The translations under genes were made by a program, and so were the position numbers. A stretch of DNA of 64,000 nucleotides from assembly GCA_958295815.1 (NCBI GenBank), contig OY282374.1, positions 4,740,682 to 4,804,681 of the forward strand. Direction: 5' to 3'. This document shows, piece after piece, positions 45,490 through 54,241 of the stretch. Within the stretch, counting starts at the first letter, position 1. Each line of letters opens with the position of its first letter. The stretch comes from Candidatus Poribacteria bacterium (GTDB taxonomy: Bacteria; Poribacteria; WGA-4E; WGA-3G). The notes under the pieces were generated by a model. That model was given only the letters and a program-made list of their open reading frames with translations, was not told the DNA's origin and made no database searches.

Positions 45490-46410
45490 TTACATAATCC
45501 CAACCTCGCGCAGTATCGACTTTTTGATTTTGCAGACCATCGTATACGCTGGATCAAAGACGTTCCCCATATCATACTCTACCGCTTGCCCTAATAAAAT
45601 ATGCGCCGCGCTTTTCTCCAAGCCGAGTTCATCTAACCAACGGAGAAGTTCTGTCGTTGCGTGCTGCACCGCCTGATCCAATGGACGTGCATTGCCCGCT
45701 GCGAGAATATAATCACTGTTCTCCGCACGGGGCCAGTCGATGTATTTTCCTTTGCGTACTTCAACCGTAAACTGCACATCAAAAGAGATCTCAACGCCAG
45801 TACCGACAATCTCACCATCCCCTTGCACAGCGTGTCCGTCTCCAAGGTGAAAAAGTCCCCCCGGAACGTAAACCGGGAAGTAGACGGTAACACCTTCTTT
45901 AAATCCACGATAATCCATATTGCCGCCGTGTGTAGAAGAGGTCGCCGTCGAAATCGCCTGTCCGCGAGGCGGTGCGACACCGAAGCATCCGACCATCGGT
46001 TCAAGCGGCAGTGCGAGTTTACCCAACTGTGTCTCTGGGGTCATCAATGTCGCTGTCCACTTTTCCACATCTACATGCCATTCTGCGCGACCACCTTCAG
46101 GCATCTCGGACGCCACATAGTGTGGATCAAGAACATTCGGAGCAACGACCGTAGCAGTCCGTCCAATCAGACGATTCGGGACGATCCGATCAAAATGGAC
46201 TGCTAATGTATCTCCCGGTTCCGCTGATTCAATATAGAAGGGACCTGTCTGTGGGTTGCCACCTGGGGTTACTTGCGTATCCGTGGCATCGTATCCGGCG
46301 TTATCCACGGTGGTTGTGAAAACAGTGTCGCCACTTTCGATATGGAGTACAGGTTCGTGCGCCCCAATTGCTGTGTGATAGACTGTCGGTTCAAAGTGAT
46401 GTGTTGCCAT
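45490..46410 (-). CDS. Acetamidase/formamidase (FmdA/AmdA) family protein
   Basis: 306 residues. Family features: GDTVFTTTVDN, TGPFYIESAEPGDTLAVHF, PLEPMVGCFGVAP, THGGNMDYRG, VYFPVYVPGGLFHLGDGHAVQGDGE, EDVL-like end AVEYDMGNVFDPAYTMVCKI. Members hydrolyse short amides such as formamide or acetamide to ammonia and acid, or act on related substrates; metal-binding His/Asp lie in the GDGHAVQGDGE stretch. Cytoplasmic, slightly short of the ~320 usual. Divergent from the protease gene at 46650. Confidence 0.92.
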   Translation of the reverse strand: MATHHFEPTVYHTAIGAHEPVLHIESGDTVFTTTVDNAGYDATDTQVTPGGNPQTGPFYIESAEPGDTLAVHFDRIVPNRLIGRTATVVAPNVLDPHYVASEMPEGGRAEWHVDVEKWTATLMTPETQLGKLALPLEPMVGCFGVAPPRGQAISTATSSTHGGNMDYRGFKEGVTVYFPVYVPGGLFHLGDGHAVQGDGEIVGTGVEISFDVQFTVEVRKGKYIDWPRAENSDYILAAGNARPLDQAVQHATTELLRWLDELGLEKSAAHILLGQAVEYDMGNVFDPAYTMVCKIKKSILREVGIM

Positions 46411-46578
46411 TTTAAGATTCCTCTCCTACGCTTTAAAGTGACTGAGGGCATTTTCCGAGTAGTTCACAAGCCGAAACTTGCAATACACAATATAAAAGTG
46501 TGAACAATATACCACGTTCGAGAGGCATCGTCAAGAGAGGAGTATTTGGTTTTTGGCTGGTAAGTATCCAAAAATGAT

Positions 46579-46607
46579 TTGACATCCCAGAGTTGGCGTG
46601 TTAAACT
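46579..46607 (+). promoter_or_regulatory. Sigma-70-like promoter of the HtrA-like protease gene
   Basis: Perfect TTGACA, 17-nt spacer, TAAACT. Predicted start of transcription near 46614, about 36 nt before the ATG; AAGGAATATC provides a ribosome site. Confidence 0.7.
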
Positions 46608-46649
46608 CTTAAAAAAATTAAAAACACTCCAAAGCAGAAAAGGAATATC

Positions 46650-48089
46650 ATGAAACAGATTTTTAGAAGTGTGGTTAAAACACACACAAGCGTTGTAGTT
46701 TTGGCGATTTCCCTACTCTTCATACTGATTACAAACGCCAATGCTGCGCACAATTGGACAGAACAAATTGCAGCTTTTAAACCGATGGTGGTAAATGTCG
46801 AGACCTCTTCCGAGGTCGTCTTTGAAACGGAAACAAAAGGCACAAGTTTCGCTACCGGCTTTGTTGTAGACGCAGAACGTGGGATTATCGCTACAAACCG
46901 TCACGTCACTGGCAGCAGTCCGTCTTACGTTAAAATCAACTTTCACGACGGCAGCTTCACAGAAGCACGTATCCTGTACTACGATCCGACACATGATTTT
47001 GGGTTTTATCAGATTGATCCCGCCGAAGTCGATTTTGAACTTAAAGCCGTTCAACTCGGCGAATGGGATTCGCTCTCCCTTGGGGATGAACTCCTACTCA
47101 TCGGCAACAATGAGAAAGAGGAATATTCAATCAAATTCGGAACGATCGCGAATCTTAACGTTAACAAAGGCGATCGGCATTCGAGTTATATCCACACGAC
47201 GTTCGATCGGACAGGTGGGTCAAGCGGCAGTCCCGTCTGGAATACTGCAGGCGAGGTCATCGCTATCCACGCCCGCGGCACGGATACTTCCAGTTTTGAA
47301 TTACCGATTGATTACCTCTACGATGCGCTTGAGTTGATACGGAATAAGACCTTAATTCAACGCGGCGAAATCGGCGTTGATTTAGAACTGGTCTCTATTG
47401 GCGAAGCGATTAAACACTTTAATTTTCCTGTTGCTTTGCGAAAAGAGATAGGTCCCTCCAAAGCCGGAACACCAAAGGTAATCCAGATCGAATCCATTGT
47501 ACCGAGAACAACCGGTGAAACTATCCTGCGCGCATCCGACATCATCTACCGTATCAACGATGAACTTATAAAGGACGACCTCTATACCTTCGACGCTATC
47601 CTAAATCAGCACGTTGGAGAAAACGTCAACCTGAACATTTATCGCAATGGTGAAAACCTGAGTCTCGATGTTCCTGTAGAGGATTTGGAGGCGAAGAAAG
47701 TGCGTCGATTCGTCAGATTTGGGGGTGCCGTCTTTCACGATATTACGCCGCAGCTCCGCCGGATACTTTTCTTAGAAGCGGATGGCGTCTATTTACCACA
47801 CGCCGTTGCGGGTAGCAGTTTCTCGCGTGTCGGTTTGCAAGAACGAAATGGGAACTCAAAGGTCGTCATTCTTGACATAAACGGAAAACAGATTCGCAAC
47901 CTCGACGACTTTATTGAAGCCTGTAATACCATTACTGATGGACAACACACTTACGTTGTTGTTCGAGATTTTAACCTATTCGATAGTTCGCCGACACCGA
48001 AGAGTTTAACGGTTAACCTTAAATTCGGTCCACTCCAGCAGTTTGAATGGAATCAAGAGATGTTGGATTGGGAAGAGGTGGTTGATTAG
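46650..48089 (+). CDS. Exported trypsin-like (HtrA/DegP-type) serine protease with PDZ-like domains
   Basis: 479 residues. Signal peptide 1-32 (SVVVLAISLLFILITNANA). Protease domain ~40-225: His85 in ATNRHVTG, Asp116 in DPTHDFGFYQID, Ser192 in GGSSGSPVW form the catalytic triad. Two PDZ-like regions follow (about 235-350 and 365-465), the first with SIVPRTTGETILRASDIIYRINDE and the second with VVILDINGKQIRNLDDFIEA. This is the layout of periplasmic HtrA proteins, which degrade or refold damaged envelope proteins. Own promoter, no obvious partner genes. Confidence 0.9.
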   Translation: MKQIFRSVVKTHTSVVVLAISLLFILITNANAAHNWTEQIAAFKPMVVNVETSSEVVFETETKGTSFATGFVVDAERGIIATNRHVTGSSPSYVKINFHDGSFTEARILYYDPTHDFGFYQIDPAEVDFELKAVQLGEWDSLSLGDELLLIGNNEKEEYSIKFGTIANLNVNKGDRHSSYIHTTFDRTGGSSGSPVWNTAGEVIAIHARGTDTSSFELPIDYLYDALELIRNKTLIQRGEIGVDLELVSIGEAIKHFNFPVALRKEIGPSKAGTPKVIQIESIVPRTTGETILRASDIIYRINDELIKDDLYTFDAILNQHVGENVNLNIYRNGENLSLDVPVEDLEAKKVRRFVRFGGAVFHDITPQLRRILFLEADGVYLPHAVAGSSFSRVGLQERNGNSKVVILDINGKQIRNLDDFIEACNTITDGQHTYVVVRDFNLFDSSPTPKSLTVNLKFGPLQQFEWNQEMLDWEEVVD

Positions 48090-48135
48090 CTATCAGCTTG
48101 TAGGTGGAGTTTTACATCGCGGGAGGTTTCAATTT

Positions 48136-48158
48136 GTGGGAGGGGTTTCTAACCCCGA
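48136..48158 (-). repeat. Hairpin repeat, family A
   Basis: GTGGGAGGGGTTTCTAACCC followed by CGA is the exact reverse complement of the hairpin unit repeated three times at 54097-54236. It lies between the convergent protease and PorV-like genes. Confidence 0.65.
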
Positions 48159-48166
48159 ATTCCCCT

Positions 48167-48979
48167 TTAAAATTGTAATTCAGCAGAAACAAAGTCGGAT
48201 GCGAAATTCTTCTCAAAAATCCGAGCATAATTGATGCGAATACCCTTCCACATAACCCCCATTCCGGCTGTCAGCGCACCGTTTGAAATGCCGAGTCGGA
48301 TGGGAAGGACATCGAAGGGATGCCACTCGGTTCCGATGTACAATTCTGGTGTTTCTCCTTGGGTAGAAATCGCCACATCCATCGAAAATTGGAACGCAGC
48401 GTAGCGGTAGGCAGCACCGAGGGTTAGCCATTGGATACCGTAACCCTCCAAGTTCTGTGCGAGGCATCCGAATTTGAGATTCGGGCGGGGTTTGAAGAGT
48501 AAGCCGAGATCATAAGCGGTTTGGTAGCCGAAGAATTGATAGACGTTGGACGGATGTCGCCTTTTAAATTTTAGGCTCAATCCGGCAGCAGTATAGGCAC
48601 CGAATTGACGGGCGATGCCGTAATAGTTGAAATCAGGAACGCCACTGTCAACACCAATAGCGATTTTGTTCCCCCAAAAGAGGCTATAGCCTCGGTAACT
48701 GTAACCGATACCTTTGGGGTCAAACTTGTAATCGTCGCGGTCGTGAAACTTGTTGACAGCGAAGAGTTGGACACCCTGCCACTGAATGAGACCGGCGGGG
48801 TTCCAAAAACCGGCAGTCGCATCGTCGGCGATAGCGGTGAAGGCGTTGCCCATCGCTAAGGCACGCGCGCCGACATAGAGTGGACGCGACAACTCAAATG
48901 GTCTTTTATCAGGGACCGTCTGCGCATATACCGGCGTTATCAGCCAGAGCAGACATAGAACGGTGTAGATAGTTCTCAT
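48167..48979 (-). CDS. Outer-membrane protein of the PorV/PorQ-like or UPF0164 type
   Basis: 270 residues from ATG 48979, the start of the signal peptide (MRTIYTVLCLLWLITPVYAQ); the frame is open to 49030 but that stretch contains the promoter. RPLYVGARALAMGNAFTAIADDATAGFWNPAGL is the N-terminal motif of FadL/PorV-like barrels, and the rest is made of short beta strands ending SAELQF with a terminal aromatic residue, as expected for outer-membrane insertion. Such proteins include a T9SS shuttle (PorV), which is interesting given the T9SS-like tails on the LRR proteins, but a direct link is only an inference. Confidence 0.78.
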   Translation of the reverse strand: MRTIYTVLCLLWLITPVYAQTVPDKRPFELSRPLYVGARALAMGNAFTAIADDATAGFWNPAGLIQWQGVQLFAVNKFHDRDDYKFDPKGIGYSYRGYSLFWGNKIAIGVDSGVPDFNYYGIARQFGAYTAAGLSLKFKRRHPSNVYQFFGYQTAYDLGLLFKPRPNLKFGCLAQNLEGYGIQWLTLGAAYRYAAFQFSMDVAISTQGETPELYIGTEWHPFDVLPIRLGISNGALTAGMGVMWKGIRINYARIFEKNFASDFVSAELQF

Positions 48980-48986
48980 CCTCAAT

Positions 48987-49015
48987 AATTTAGCATGAAA
49001 TACGCAATATAGCAA
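48987..49015 (-). promoter_or_regulatory. Sigma-70-like promoter, leaderless arrangement
   Basis: Minus strand TTGCTA (49010-49015), 17-nt spacer, TAAATT (48987-48992). Only 7 nt separate the -10 box from the ATG at 48979, so the predicted transcription start falls at or next to the start codon, although TGAGG lies in between. Confidence 0.65.
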
Positions 49016-49099
49016 GGGGATGGCGGTCAAGCAGTTAGTGGTCAGAGAAGATGATTATTCTCTGAAAACCGATAGCAGATAGCCGACAGCCACCAATAA

Positions 49100-49801
49100 A
49101 TGCAGAACGCATCGTCCGGCACACTCTATCTCGTCAGTACGCCAATCGGGAATTTAGAGGACATCACCTTACGTGCGCTACGTATCCTCAAAGAGGTAGA
49201 TCTCATTGCTGCTGAGGATACCCGTCAAACACGCCGATTGCTAACACATTACGATATTCAAACACCACTGACCAGCTACTTTGAAGGCAACGAGCGATCA
49301 AAGTGCGATAAACTGATCGAACGCCTACAAACAGGCGAGACAATTGCGCTTGTTTCAGATGCTGGCACACCAATCATTTCAGATCCTGGGTATCCGCTTT
49401 TACGTGGATGCATCGACGCAGAAATCCCGATTGTTCCGATTCCAGGTGCATCGGCGGTCGTCTCAGCGGCATCCGTTTCAGGTCTACCCCTTCACAATTT
49501 CACCTTTGAAGGCTTTCTCTCCCCAAAATCAGGAAAAAGAAAACGTCAATTAAGCGTACTTGCCGACGAAGAAAGAACGTTAATCCTTTTTGAATCGCCG
49601 CATCGGCTCCGGCGTTTCCTTGAAGATGCCCTGGAAGTGCTCGGTGAACGCGACATCGTTGTGACACGTGAACTAACAAAACGATTTGAAGAGATATTCC
49701 GCGGGAAGGTCAGTGAAGCACTTGAGAAATTTCGAGGCACCGCACCGCGCGGAGAATTTACGATTGTTATAGCCAGTAAAAGGAGATCAGATAACAACTG
49801 A
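49100..49801 (+). CDS. rsmI: 16S rRNA (cytidine(1402)-2'-O)-methyltransferase
   Basis: 233 residues, slightly shorter than the ~280 of Escherichia coli RsmI. LYLVSTPIGNLEDIT, LIAAEDTRQTRRLL, LVSDAGTPIISDPGYPLL, PIPGASAVVSAASVSGLP and FEGFLSPKSGKRKRQL are the family motifs of this tetrapyrrole-methylase-fold enzyme. It methylates the ribose of C1402 in 16S rRNA, supporting decoding accuracy. No ribosome site is seen before the ATG, so the exact start is uncertain. Followed closely by the dehydrogenase gene. Confidence 0.93.
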   Translation: MQNASSGTLYLVSTPIGNLEDITLRALRILKEVDLIAAEDTRQTRRLLTHYDIQTPLTSYFEGNERSKCDKLIERLQTGETIALVSDAGTPIISDPGYPLLRGCIDAEIPIVPIPGASAVVSAASVSGLPLHNFTFEGFLSPKSGKRKRQLSVLADEERTLILFESPHRLRRFLEDALEVLGERDIVVTRELTKRFEEIFRGKVSEALEKFRGTAPRGEFTIVIASKRRSDNN

Positions 49802-49808
49802 GAGAATT

Positions 49809-50729
49809 ATGCAAATAGCAGTTATTGGTGCAGGACTGATGGGACACGGCATCGCGCAAGAATTCGCATGTGCAGGCTACCAAGTACACTTGCACGATGT
49901 CACCGACGAACAACTTCAAACGGCACGCACTCAGATTGAGAAAAATCTCAATGTGCTTGCAAAAAATGCTATTATCGAAATGGAGAGCGTCCACTCAACA
50001 TTGCAGCGAATTCGGACCAACACAGAACTCGAAACAGTCGCAGAAGACGCTGATTTTGTAGTGGAAGCCGTCATTGAAAATTTAGCACTAAAACAACAGG
50101 TGTTTGAGAAATTAGACGCGGTTTGTCCACCGCACGCAATTTTGGCAAGCAACACTACGGCATTAATGCCGAGCCAAATCGGTGTGAACGCGAAACGCAA
50201 GGATAAGATACTCAACACCCACTATTTTAATCCGCCTTATCTGATTCCGCTGGTCGAACTCATCCGAAGTCCCGACACCTCTGATGAAACGGTTACGGTG
50301 GCGTTTGAGCTCTTGACGGATATCGGTAAAACGCCTGCGATTATTGAAAAGGAGGTACCGGGTTTCGTGGGACCGCGGCTGCAAGCTGCCCTGATTCGGG
50401 AAGCGTTCGCCATTGTGGAGCAAGGCATCGCCAGCGCAGAAACCGTCGATCTTGTGGTACGAAATAGTTTTGGACGACGACTCAGTGTCGCCGGTCCTTT
50501 TGAGGTCTTTGAACTCGCAGGATGGGACCTTGTGCTCGCTGCCTTTGAAGAACTCTATAAAGACCTTAATAGCTCATCCGACATCAATCCGCTTCTCCGA
50601 GAGATGGTTAACACTGAACAACTCGGTGTGAAATCTGGGCAAGGCTTCTACGATTGGACAGACCAGAATATAGAGGAACTTCGAGATCGGATGAATAGCG
50701 CGTTGATACAGCAAGCAAAAGATGTATAA
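49809..50729 (+). CDS. 3-hydroxyacyl-CoA dehydrogenase, single-function type
   Basis: 306 residues. NAD-binding Rossmann motif IGAGLMGHGIAQEFA at 6-20; ASNTTALMPSQIG and NTHYFNPPYLIPLVELI (catalytic His and Glu) are conserved; the C-terminal helical domain has GRRLSVAGPFEVFELAG. Oxidises 3-hydroxyacyl-CoA to 3-oxoacyl-CoA (hydroxybutyryl-CoA dehydrogenase is the commonest role), in fatty-acid or butyrate metabolism. Starts 7 nt after rsmI and overlaps the next gene by 8 nt. Confidence 0.92.
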   Translation: MQIAVIGAGLMGHGIAQEFACAGYQVHLHDVTDEQLQTARTQIEKNLNVLAKNAIIEMESVHSTLQRIRTNTELETVAEDADFVVEAVIENLALKQQVFEKLDAVCPPHAILASNTTALMPSQIGVNAKRKDKILNTHYFNPPYLIPLVELIRSPDTSDETVTVAFELLTDIGKTPAIIEKEVPGFVGPRLQAALIREAFAIVEQGIASAETVDLVVRNSFGRRLSVAGPFEVFELAGWDLVLAAFEELYKDLNSSSDINPLLREMVNTEQLGVKSGQGFYDWTDQNIEELRDRMNSALIQQAKDV

Positions 50730-51396
50730 GGTAGTAGGTGCCGTCCACAAAAAGCGTCACATTATATTGTTACTCGTGATGCTAATTGGGCTAATTGTTC
50801 TTGGAGTCTATTATAAACAGGTTTGGGAATATCTCCTTGAACTCACCGGTGCTTTTCAGAGTATTGAAACAGCGCGTGCGTACATCAAGAGTTACGGTGC
50901 GCTGGCTCCTGTTGTGTCAGCGATTCTCATGATCTTTCAGAGTGTCATCGCGCCGCTGCCAGCGTTCCTGATTACCTTTGCTAACGGCACACTTTTTGGT
51001 TTTTGGTGGGGTTCGCTCTTGTCTTGGAGCAGTTCGATGGTTGGCGCGGCACTCTGCTTTTATATCGCCCGCGCCCTCGGTATTCAACGCATTACAGAGT
51101 TAATTAGCCAACCTGCAGTTGACAAAGCAAATGATTTCGTTGAAAAATACGGCACTTATGCTATTCTTATTGCCCGATTAATGCCGTTCATCTCTTTTGA
51201 TGTTGTCAGTTATTTTGCAGGGGCAACCCGGATGAGATTTCTCGGTTTCTGGATTGCCACTGGAATAGGTCAACTGCCAGCCACCTTGGTTTACTCTTAC
51301 TTGGGTGAAAGTGCATCGCCACACATTAAATGGATATTTTTCGTTTTTGGTATCGTAGTCGCAATCTCAATTATAAAATGGTTGGTGCGGAAATAG
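50722..51396 (+). CDS. TVP38/TMEM64-family membrane protein
   Basis: 224 residues with about six hydrophobic segments. FANGTLFGFWWGSLLSWSSSMVGAALCFYIARALG and ILIARLMPFISFDVVSYFAGATRM are the family signature, related to DedA and eukaryotic VTT-domain lipid scramblases. The inferred role is in membrane lipid handling; a precise function is not established for the family. Its start overlaps the dehydrogenase stop (ATGTATAAGG reading), suggesting coupled translation. Confidence 0.88.
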   Translation: MYKVVGAVHKKRHIILLLVMLIGLIVLGVYYKQVWEYLLELTGAFQSIETARAYIKSYGALAPVVSAILMIFQSVIAPLPAFLITFANGTLFGFWWGSLLSWSSSMVGAALCFYIARALGIQRITELISQPAVDKANDFVEKYGTYAILIARLMPFISFDVVSYFAGATRMRFLGFWIATGIGQLPATLVYSYLGESASPHIKWIFFVFGIVVAISIIKWLVRK

Positions 51397-51433
51397 TCTT
51401 CAGTTGACAGCCATTACAAAAGGAGAATTCAAA

Positions 51434-52408
51434 ATGGTTCGTATAGGTGTAGTTGGTGTAGGTGGTATGGGAAACGCCCATTGTAACTCGCTCCCTAACG
51501 TTGAAAATTGCGAATTTGTAGGGGTAGCAGATCTGCGTTTAGAAGCAGCGCAAGCCGTTGCCGAGCAGCATGAGATCCAAGCGTTTCAGGACTATAAGGA
51601 ATTGTTTTCCGTTGTAGACGGTGTCGTTATCGCAACACCGCCTATCGCGCACACACAGGTTGTTGTTGATGCGGCGGAAGCAGGGGTGCACGCTTTCTGT
51701 GAAAAACCGCTCTCTTTGACACTCGCCGAGGCAGACACAATGATCGAGGCATCGGATAAAGCAGGGACGCACCTGATGGTAGGGCAGGTGTTACGCTTCT
51801 ATCCGGTCCACGAACTCGGTAGGCAGCTGATAGATGCCGGTGAAATCGGAGACATCACCTACATCGAAACCGATTACACGGGACCCTACAATGCCCCGCG
51901 CACCCGTCCTGAAAGTTGGTACGGCACTGTCGGTGGACTCTTGGAAAACGGTATCCACAAATCCGATCTGATCAATTGGTTCGGCGGTACTCCACTCACT
52001 GTTGCTGCCGAGGTCGGTAGTTTCTCTGGACATGACGATTGGGAAGATTATACCGTTTCGCTTATCCGTTACGATTCGGGTGCGGTCGGTATTTTGCGGT
52101 GGGGTGGCTTTCTCGGTGCACGGGGGACCAACGAAACCATCATTGACGGCACGGAGGGTTCACTCCGTTTAGATATGTCAGCCGATCTTGCCTACCTCAA
52201 AAAACGCGGTGGTGATTGGCAAGAAATTGTTCCGAATCGCGACGGACCGCACGGCGTTGTCGGTGAACTAACCCATTTTGCTGACTGCATCCGAGACGAC
52301 AAAACGCCTATAATCGACGGCAGAGGTGGAAAACATGCCGTGGAAGTCGTTTTAGCAACGTATCAATCCGCGAAAGAGAAAACCAAGGTCGCACTACCGA
52401 TGGAGTAA
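51434..52408 (+). CDS. Gfo/Idh/MocA-family oxidoreductase
   Basis: 324 residues from ATG 51434, with AAAAGGAG 9 nt upstream; an earlier in-frame codon at 51404 gives no family residues. IGVVGVGGMGNAHC is the NAD(P)-binding site, CEKPLSLTLAEAD the EKP motif, LLENGIHKSDLINWFGG the substrate-domain His. These enzymes oxidise or reduce sugars and cyclitols. The EamA-type transporter gene follows after 21 bp and could carry a related substrate (inference). Confidence 0.92.
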   Translation: MVRIGVVGVGGMGNAHCNSLPNVENCEFVGVADLRLEAAQAVAEQHEIQAFQDYKELFSVVDGVVIATPPIAHTQVVVDAAEAGVHAFCEKPLSLTLAEADTMIEASDKAGTHLMVGQVLRFYPVHELGRQLIDAGEIGDITYIETDYTGPYNAPRTRPESWYGTVGGLLENGIHKSDLINWFGGTPLTVAAEVGSFSGHDDWEDYTVSLIRYDSGAVGILRWGGFLGARGTNETIIDGTEGSLRLDMSADLAYLKKRGGDWQEIVPNRDGPHGVVGELTHFADCIRDDKTPIIDGRGGKHAVEVVLATYQSAKEKTKVALPME

Positions 52409-52429
52409 CGGCGTTCAACTATACCAAAA

Positions 52430-53299
52430 ATGCTCTTCCTTGTTCTCAATATTGTCCTACTCTCGGGCTTTGGGCTCTTTCTCAAGCACGCCAAAGATAA
52501 TCAACAACGCTTAAACCCGATCGGTTTTGTCAACTATCTCAGTGCCTTTTTCATCAGCGTTTGGGTCTTATCACAAGAGCAGGACTTTGAGTTCTCAAAG
52601 CTGACCTTCGCATTAGGTATATCAAACGGCGTCACGTATGCCGCTGGGTTTGAACTATTTACGCTTGGGATCCGGCTTAGCGGAATTGTCGTCACAGCCG
52701 CACTCGTTAGGCTATCAATTGTAATACCGATTTTGGTGTCAATGCTGTTCTGGCAAGAGATTCCCAACGCGTGGCAAAGCATAGGACTTCTTCTAACTTT
52801 CGTGGCGATTCCGCTCCTCAGTCAGCGAGAAAAAGAGCCGACCTATAAATTCACACCCGACAGACCTGAAGTGAGTCAAGGCTTAGGATTCGCTGTTGTT
52901 ATCACGATTCTGGTTATCACCGGTATCTCGCGACTGACCATGAAAGCCTTCAACGAAATGTGTCCTATCGACGAGAAATCGCTCTATATGAGCCTGCTCT
53001 TCGGTGTCGCTACGGTCATTTATTTAGGGGTATGTCTCTATCAGAGAGTATGGCCCAACTGGTGGGAGGTCGCCTACGGGACATTGATCGGCATTTGCAA
53101 TGTTGGTGGGAGTTGGGCACTGCTCATCGCATTGGACAAGGTAAGTGCCCTCATCGCATTTCCGATGTCAAGTTCTGGTGGTGTGCTGTTCACGATGTTT
53201 GTTGGCATGGTATTCCTCCGTGAGCGATTGGGTCGGATTCCTCTCATCGGCGCGGTGCTCGCAGCGATTGCATTGATTTTTGTCAATTTGAGACCGTGA
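52430..53299 (+). CDS. EamA/DMT-superfamily transporter
   Basis: 289 residues with about ten hydrophobic helices in two similar halves, as in drug/metabolite exporters. FLKHAKDNQ in the first half, SIVIPILVSMLFWQEIPN (the proline-rich helix end typical of EamA repeats), and FPMSSSGGVLFTMFVGMVFLRERLG in the second. It sits 21 bp after the Gfo/Idh gene. Substrate unknown. Confidence 0.87.
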   Translation: MLFLVLNIVLLSGFGLFLKHAKDNQQRLNPIGFVNYLSAFFISVWVLSQEQDFEFSKLTFALGISNGVTYAAGFELFTLGIRLSGIVVTAALVRLSIVIPILVSMLFWQEIPNAWQSIGLLLTFVAIPLLSQREKEPTYKFTPDRPEVSQGLGFAVVITILVITGISRLTMKAFNEMCPIDEKSLYMSLLFGVATVIYLGVCLYQRVWPNWWEVAYGTLIGICNVGGSWALLIALDKVSALIAFPMSSSGGVLFTMFVGMVFLRERLGRIPLIGAVLAAIALIFVNLRP

Positions 53300-53431
53300 C
53301 CCCATTAGGGCTATTTATGGTAGATTATACAATTAACATTACATTTTGAATTGTAGGAGGGAACTCCAAATTTTGCCCACACGCGGCAAAATTTGTCTTT
53401 GCTTTACATTTCCCGACGCTTCGTGTGTTAA

Positions 53432-53457
53432 GTCGCGAGCAGGAGATCGCTCCTACA
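53432..53457. repeat. GCGAGCAGGAG hairpin repeat
   Basis: GCGAGCAGGAGATCGCTCCT followed by ACAGGG; nearly the same as 13746-13768. Just upstream (53357-53381) GTAGGAGGGAACTCC adds a further relative. Confidence 0.5.
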
Positions 53458-53523
53458 GGGAGAGACCTACGCAAAATACAAAATTATCGAAGCACTGAAT
53501 GCCCCTGTCCCCCCAAATCAAAT

Positions 53524-53552
53524 TTGACTTTGGACGCAAAATGTGGTATTAT
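53524..53552 (+). promoter_or_regulatory. Sigma-70-like promoter of the four-helix membrane protein gene
   Basis: TTGACT, 17-nt spacer, TATTAT. Predicted transcription start near 53559, 22 nt before ATG 53581. This also shows that the open frame upstream of 53581 is not translated. Confidence 0.7.
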
Positions 53553-53580
53553 TTATGGAAAATTCGGATTCTGGAGAAAA

Positions 53581-54057
53581 ATGCGGGAGAGTGTTGAACT
53601 TTTCATCCGGAGCGTCCATTTGGTAGCGGCGATCGTCTGGTTCGGGGGTGTCCTCTTTTCTACCTTCGTCGCGATGCCGATCTTAGAGAAAAACTTACCA
53701 CCACAAAATCTGTTAGCAATCCACAACCGTTTTCGGACTTTAGCACGTCTGATGATCCACGTTTTGCTGACAACAGGTGCGATGGTGTTCTTTATCGTTG
53801 CATGGAACAACGGCTTTTTTACAGGGAATAGCAACAACGATTTCAAAGTCTATATGTTAATCTTCGTGGCGAAACTCGCGGCGTTTGGCATTATGGCACT
53901 TTTTTGGGGGCTATACAGTTCGTTCTATCGGAAACGCCTTGAAGTCGTTCCGCCCGATGGTGAGATGCCTCGCAATCAGAGCAGGCATATCAACGTTTGG
54001 AGAGGCTTGATGTTAGTAGCGGGTTTGGTTGTTTTCGTGCTCACATTGCTGTTATAG
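53581..54057 (+). CDS. Four-helix membrane protein (CopD-like)
   Basis: 158 residues from ATG 53581 (GGAG 5 nt upstream and a promoter just before). Four hydrophobic segments: about 7-28 (SVHLVAAIVWFGGVLFSTFVA), 55-75, 92-112 and 138-157. The first segment with His and Trp in VHLVAAIVWFGG is like that of CopD or related DUF4149/heme-binding membrane proteins. I would call it CopD-like; a function in copper or heme handling is only a suggestion. Confidence 0.7.
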   Translation: MRESVELFIRSVHLVAAIVWFGGVLFSTFVAMPILEKNLPPQNLLAIHNRFRTLARLMIHVLLTTGAMVFFIVAWNNGFFTGNSNNDFKVYMLIFVAKLAAFGIMALFWGLYSSFYRKRLEVVPPDGEMPRNQSRHINVWRGLMLVAGLVVFVLTLLL

Positions 54058-54096
54058 TTCTGGTTTTATGATAGTGTCCCCATAAGCATGAATCAT

Positions 54097-54241
54097 CGTT
54101 ATTGGAATATATCGGGGTTAGAAACCCCTCCCACAGGTTTCCGTTATTGGAATATATCGGGGTTAGAAACCCCTCCCACAGGTTTCTGTTATTGGAATAT
54201 ATCGGGGTTAGAAACCCCTCCCACAGGTTTCCGTTAGAAGT
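54097..54241 (+). repeat. 45-bp tandem array, three copies, before the radical SAM gene
   Basis: Units start at 54097, 54142 and 54187 (exact 45-nt spacing) with a truncated fourth start at 54232. Each contains CGTTATTGGAATATATCGGG and then GTTAGAAACCCCTCCCACAG plus GTTTC; the GGGGTT/AACCCC stem is family A. The array ends directly at the ATG of the radical SAM gene. Because 45 is a multiple of three, the array is open on the plus strand as a repeat of 15 residues, but nothing indicates that this is translated. Confidence 0.85.

Noticed and set aside
53425..53580. 52-codon upstream extension of the four-helix membrane protein
   Set aside because: It contains a hairpin repeat and the promoter TTGACT-17-TATTAT; the ATG at 53581 has a ribosome site.
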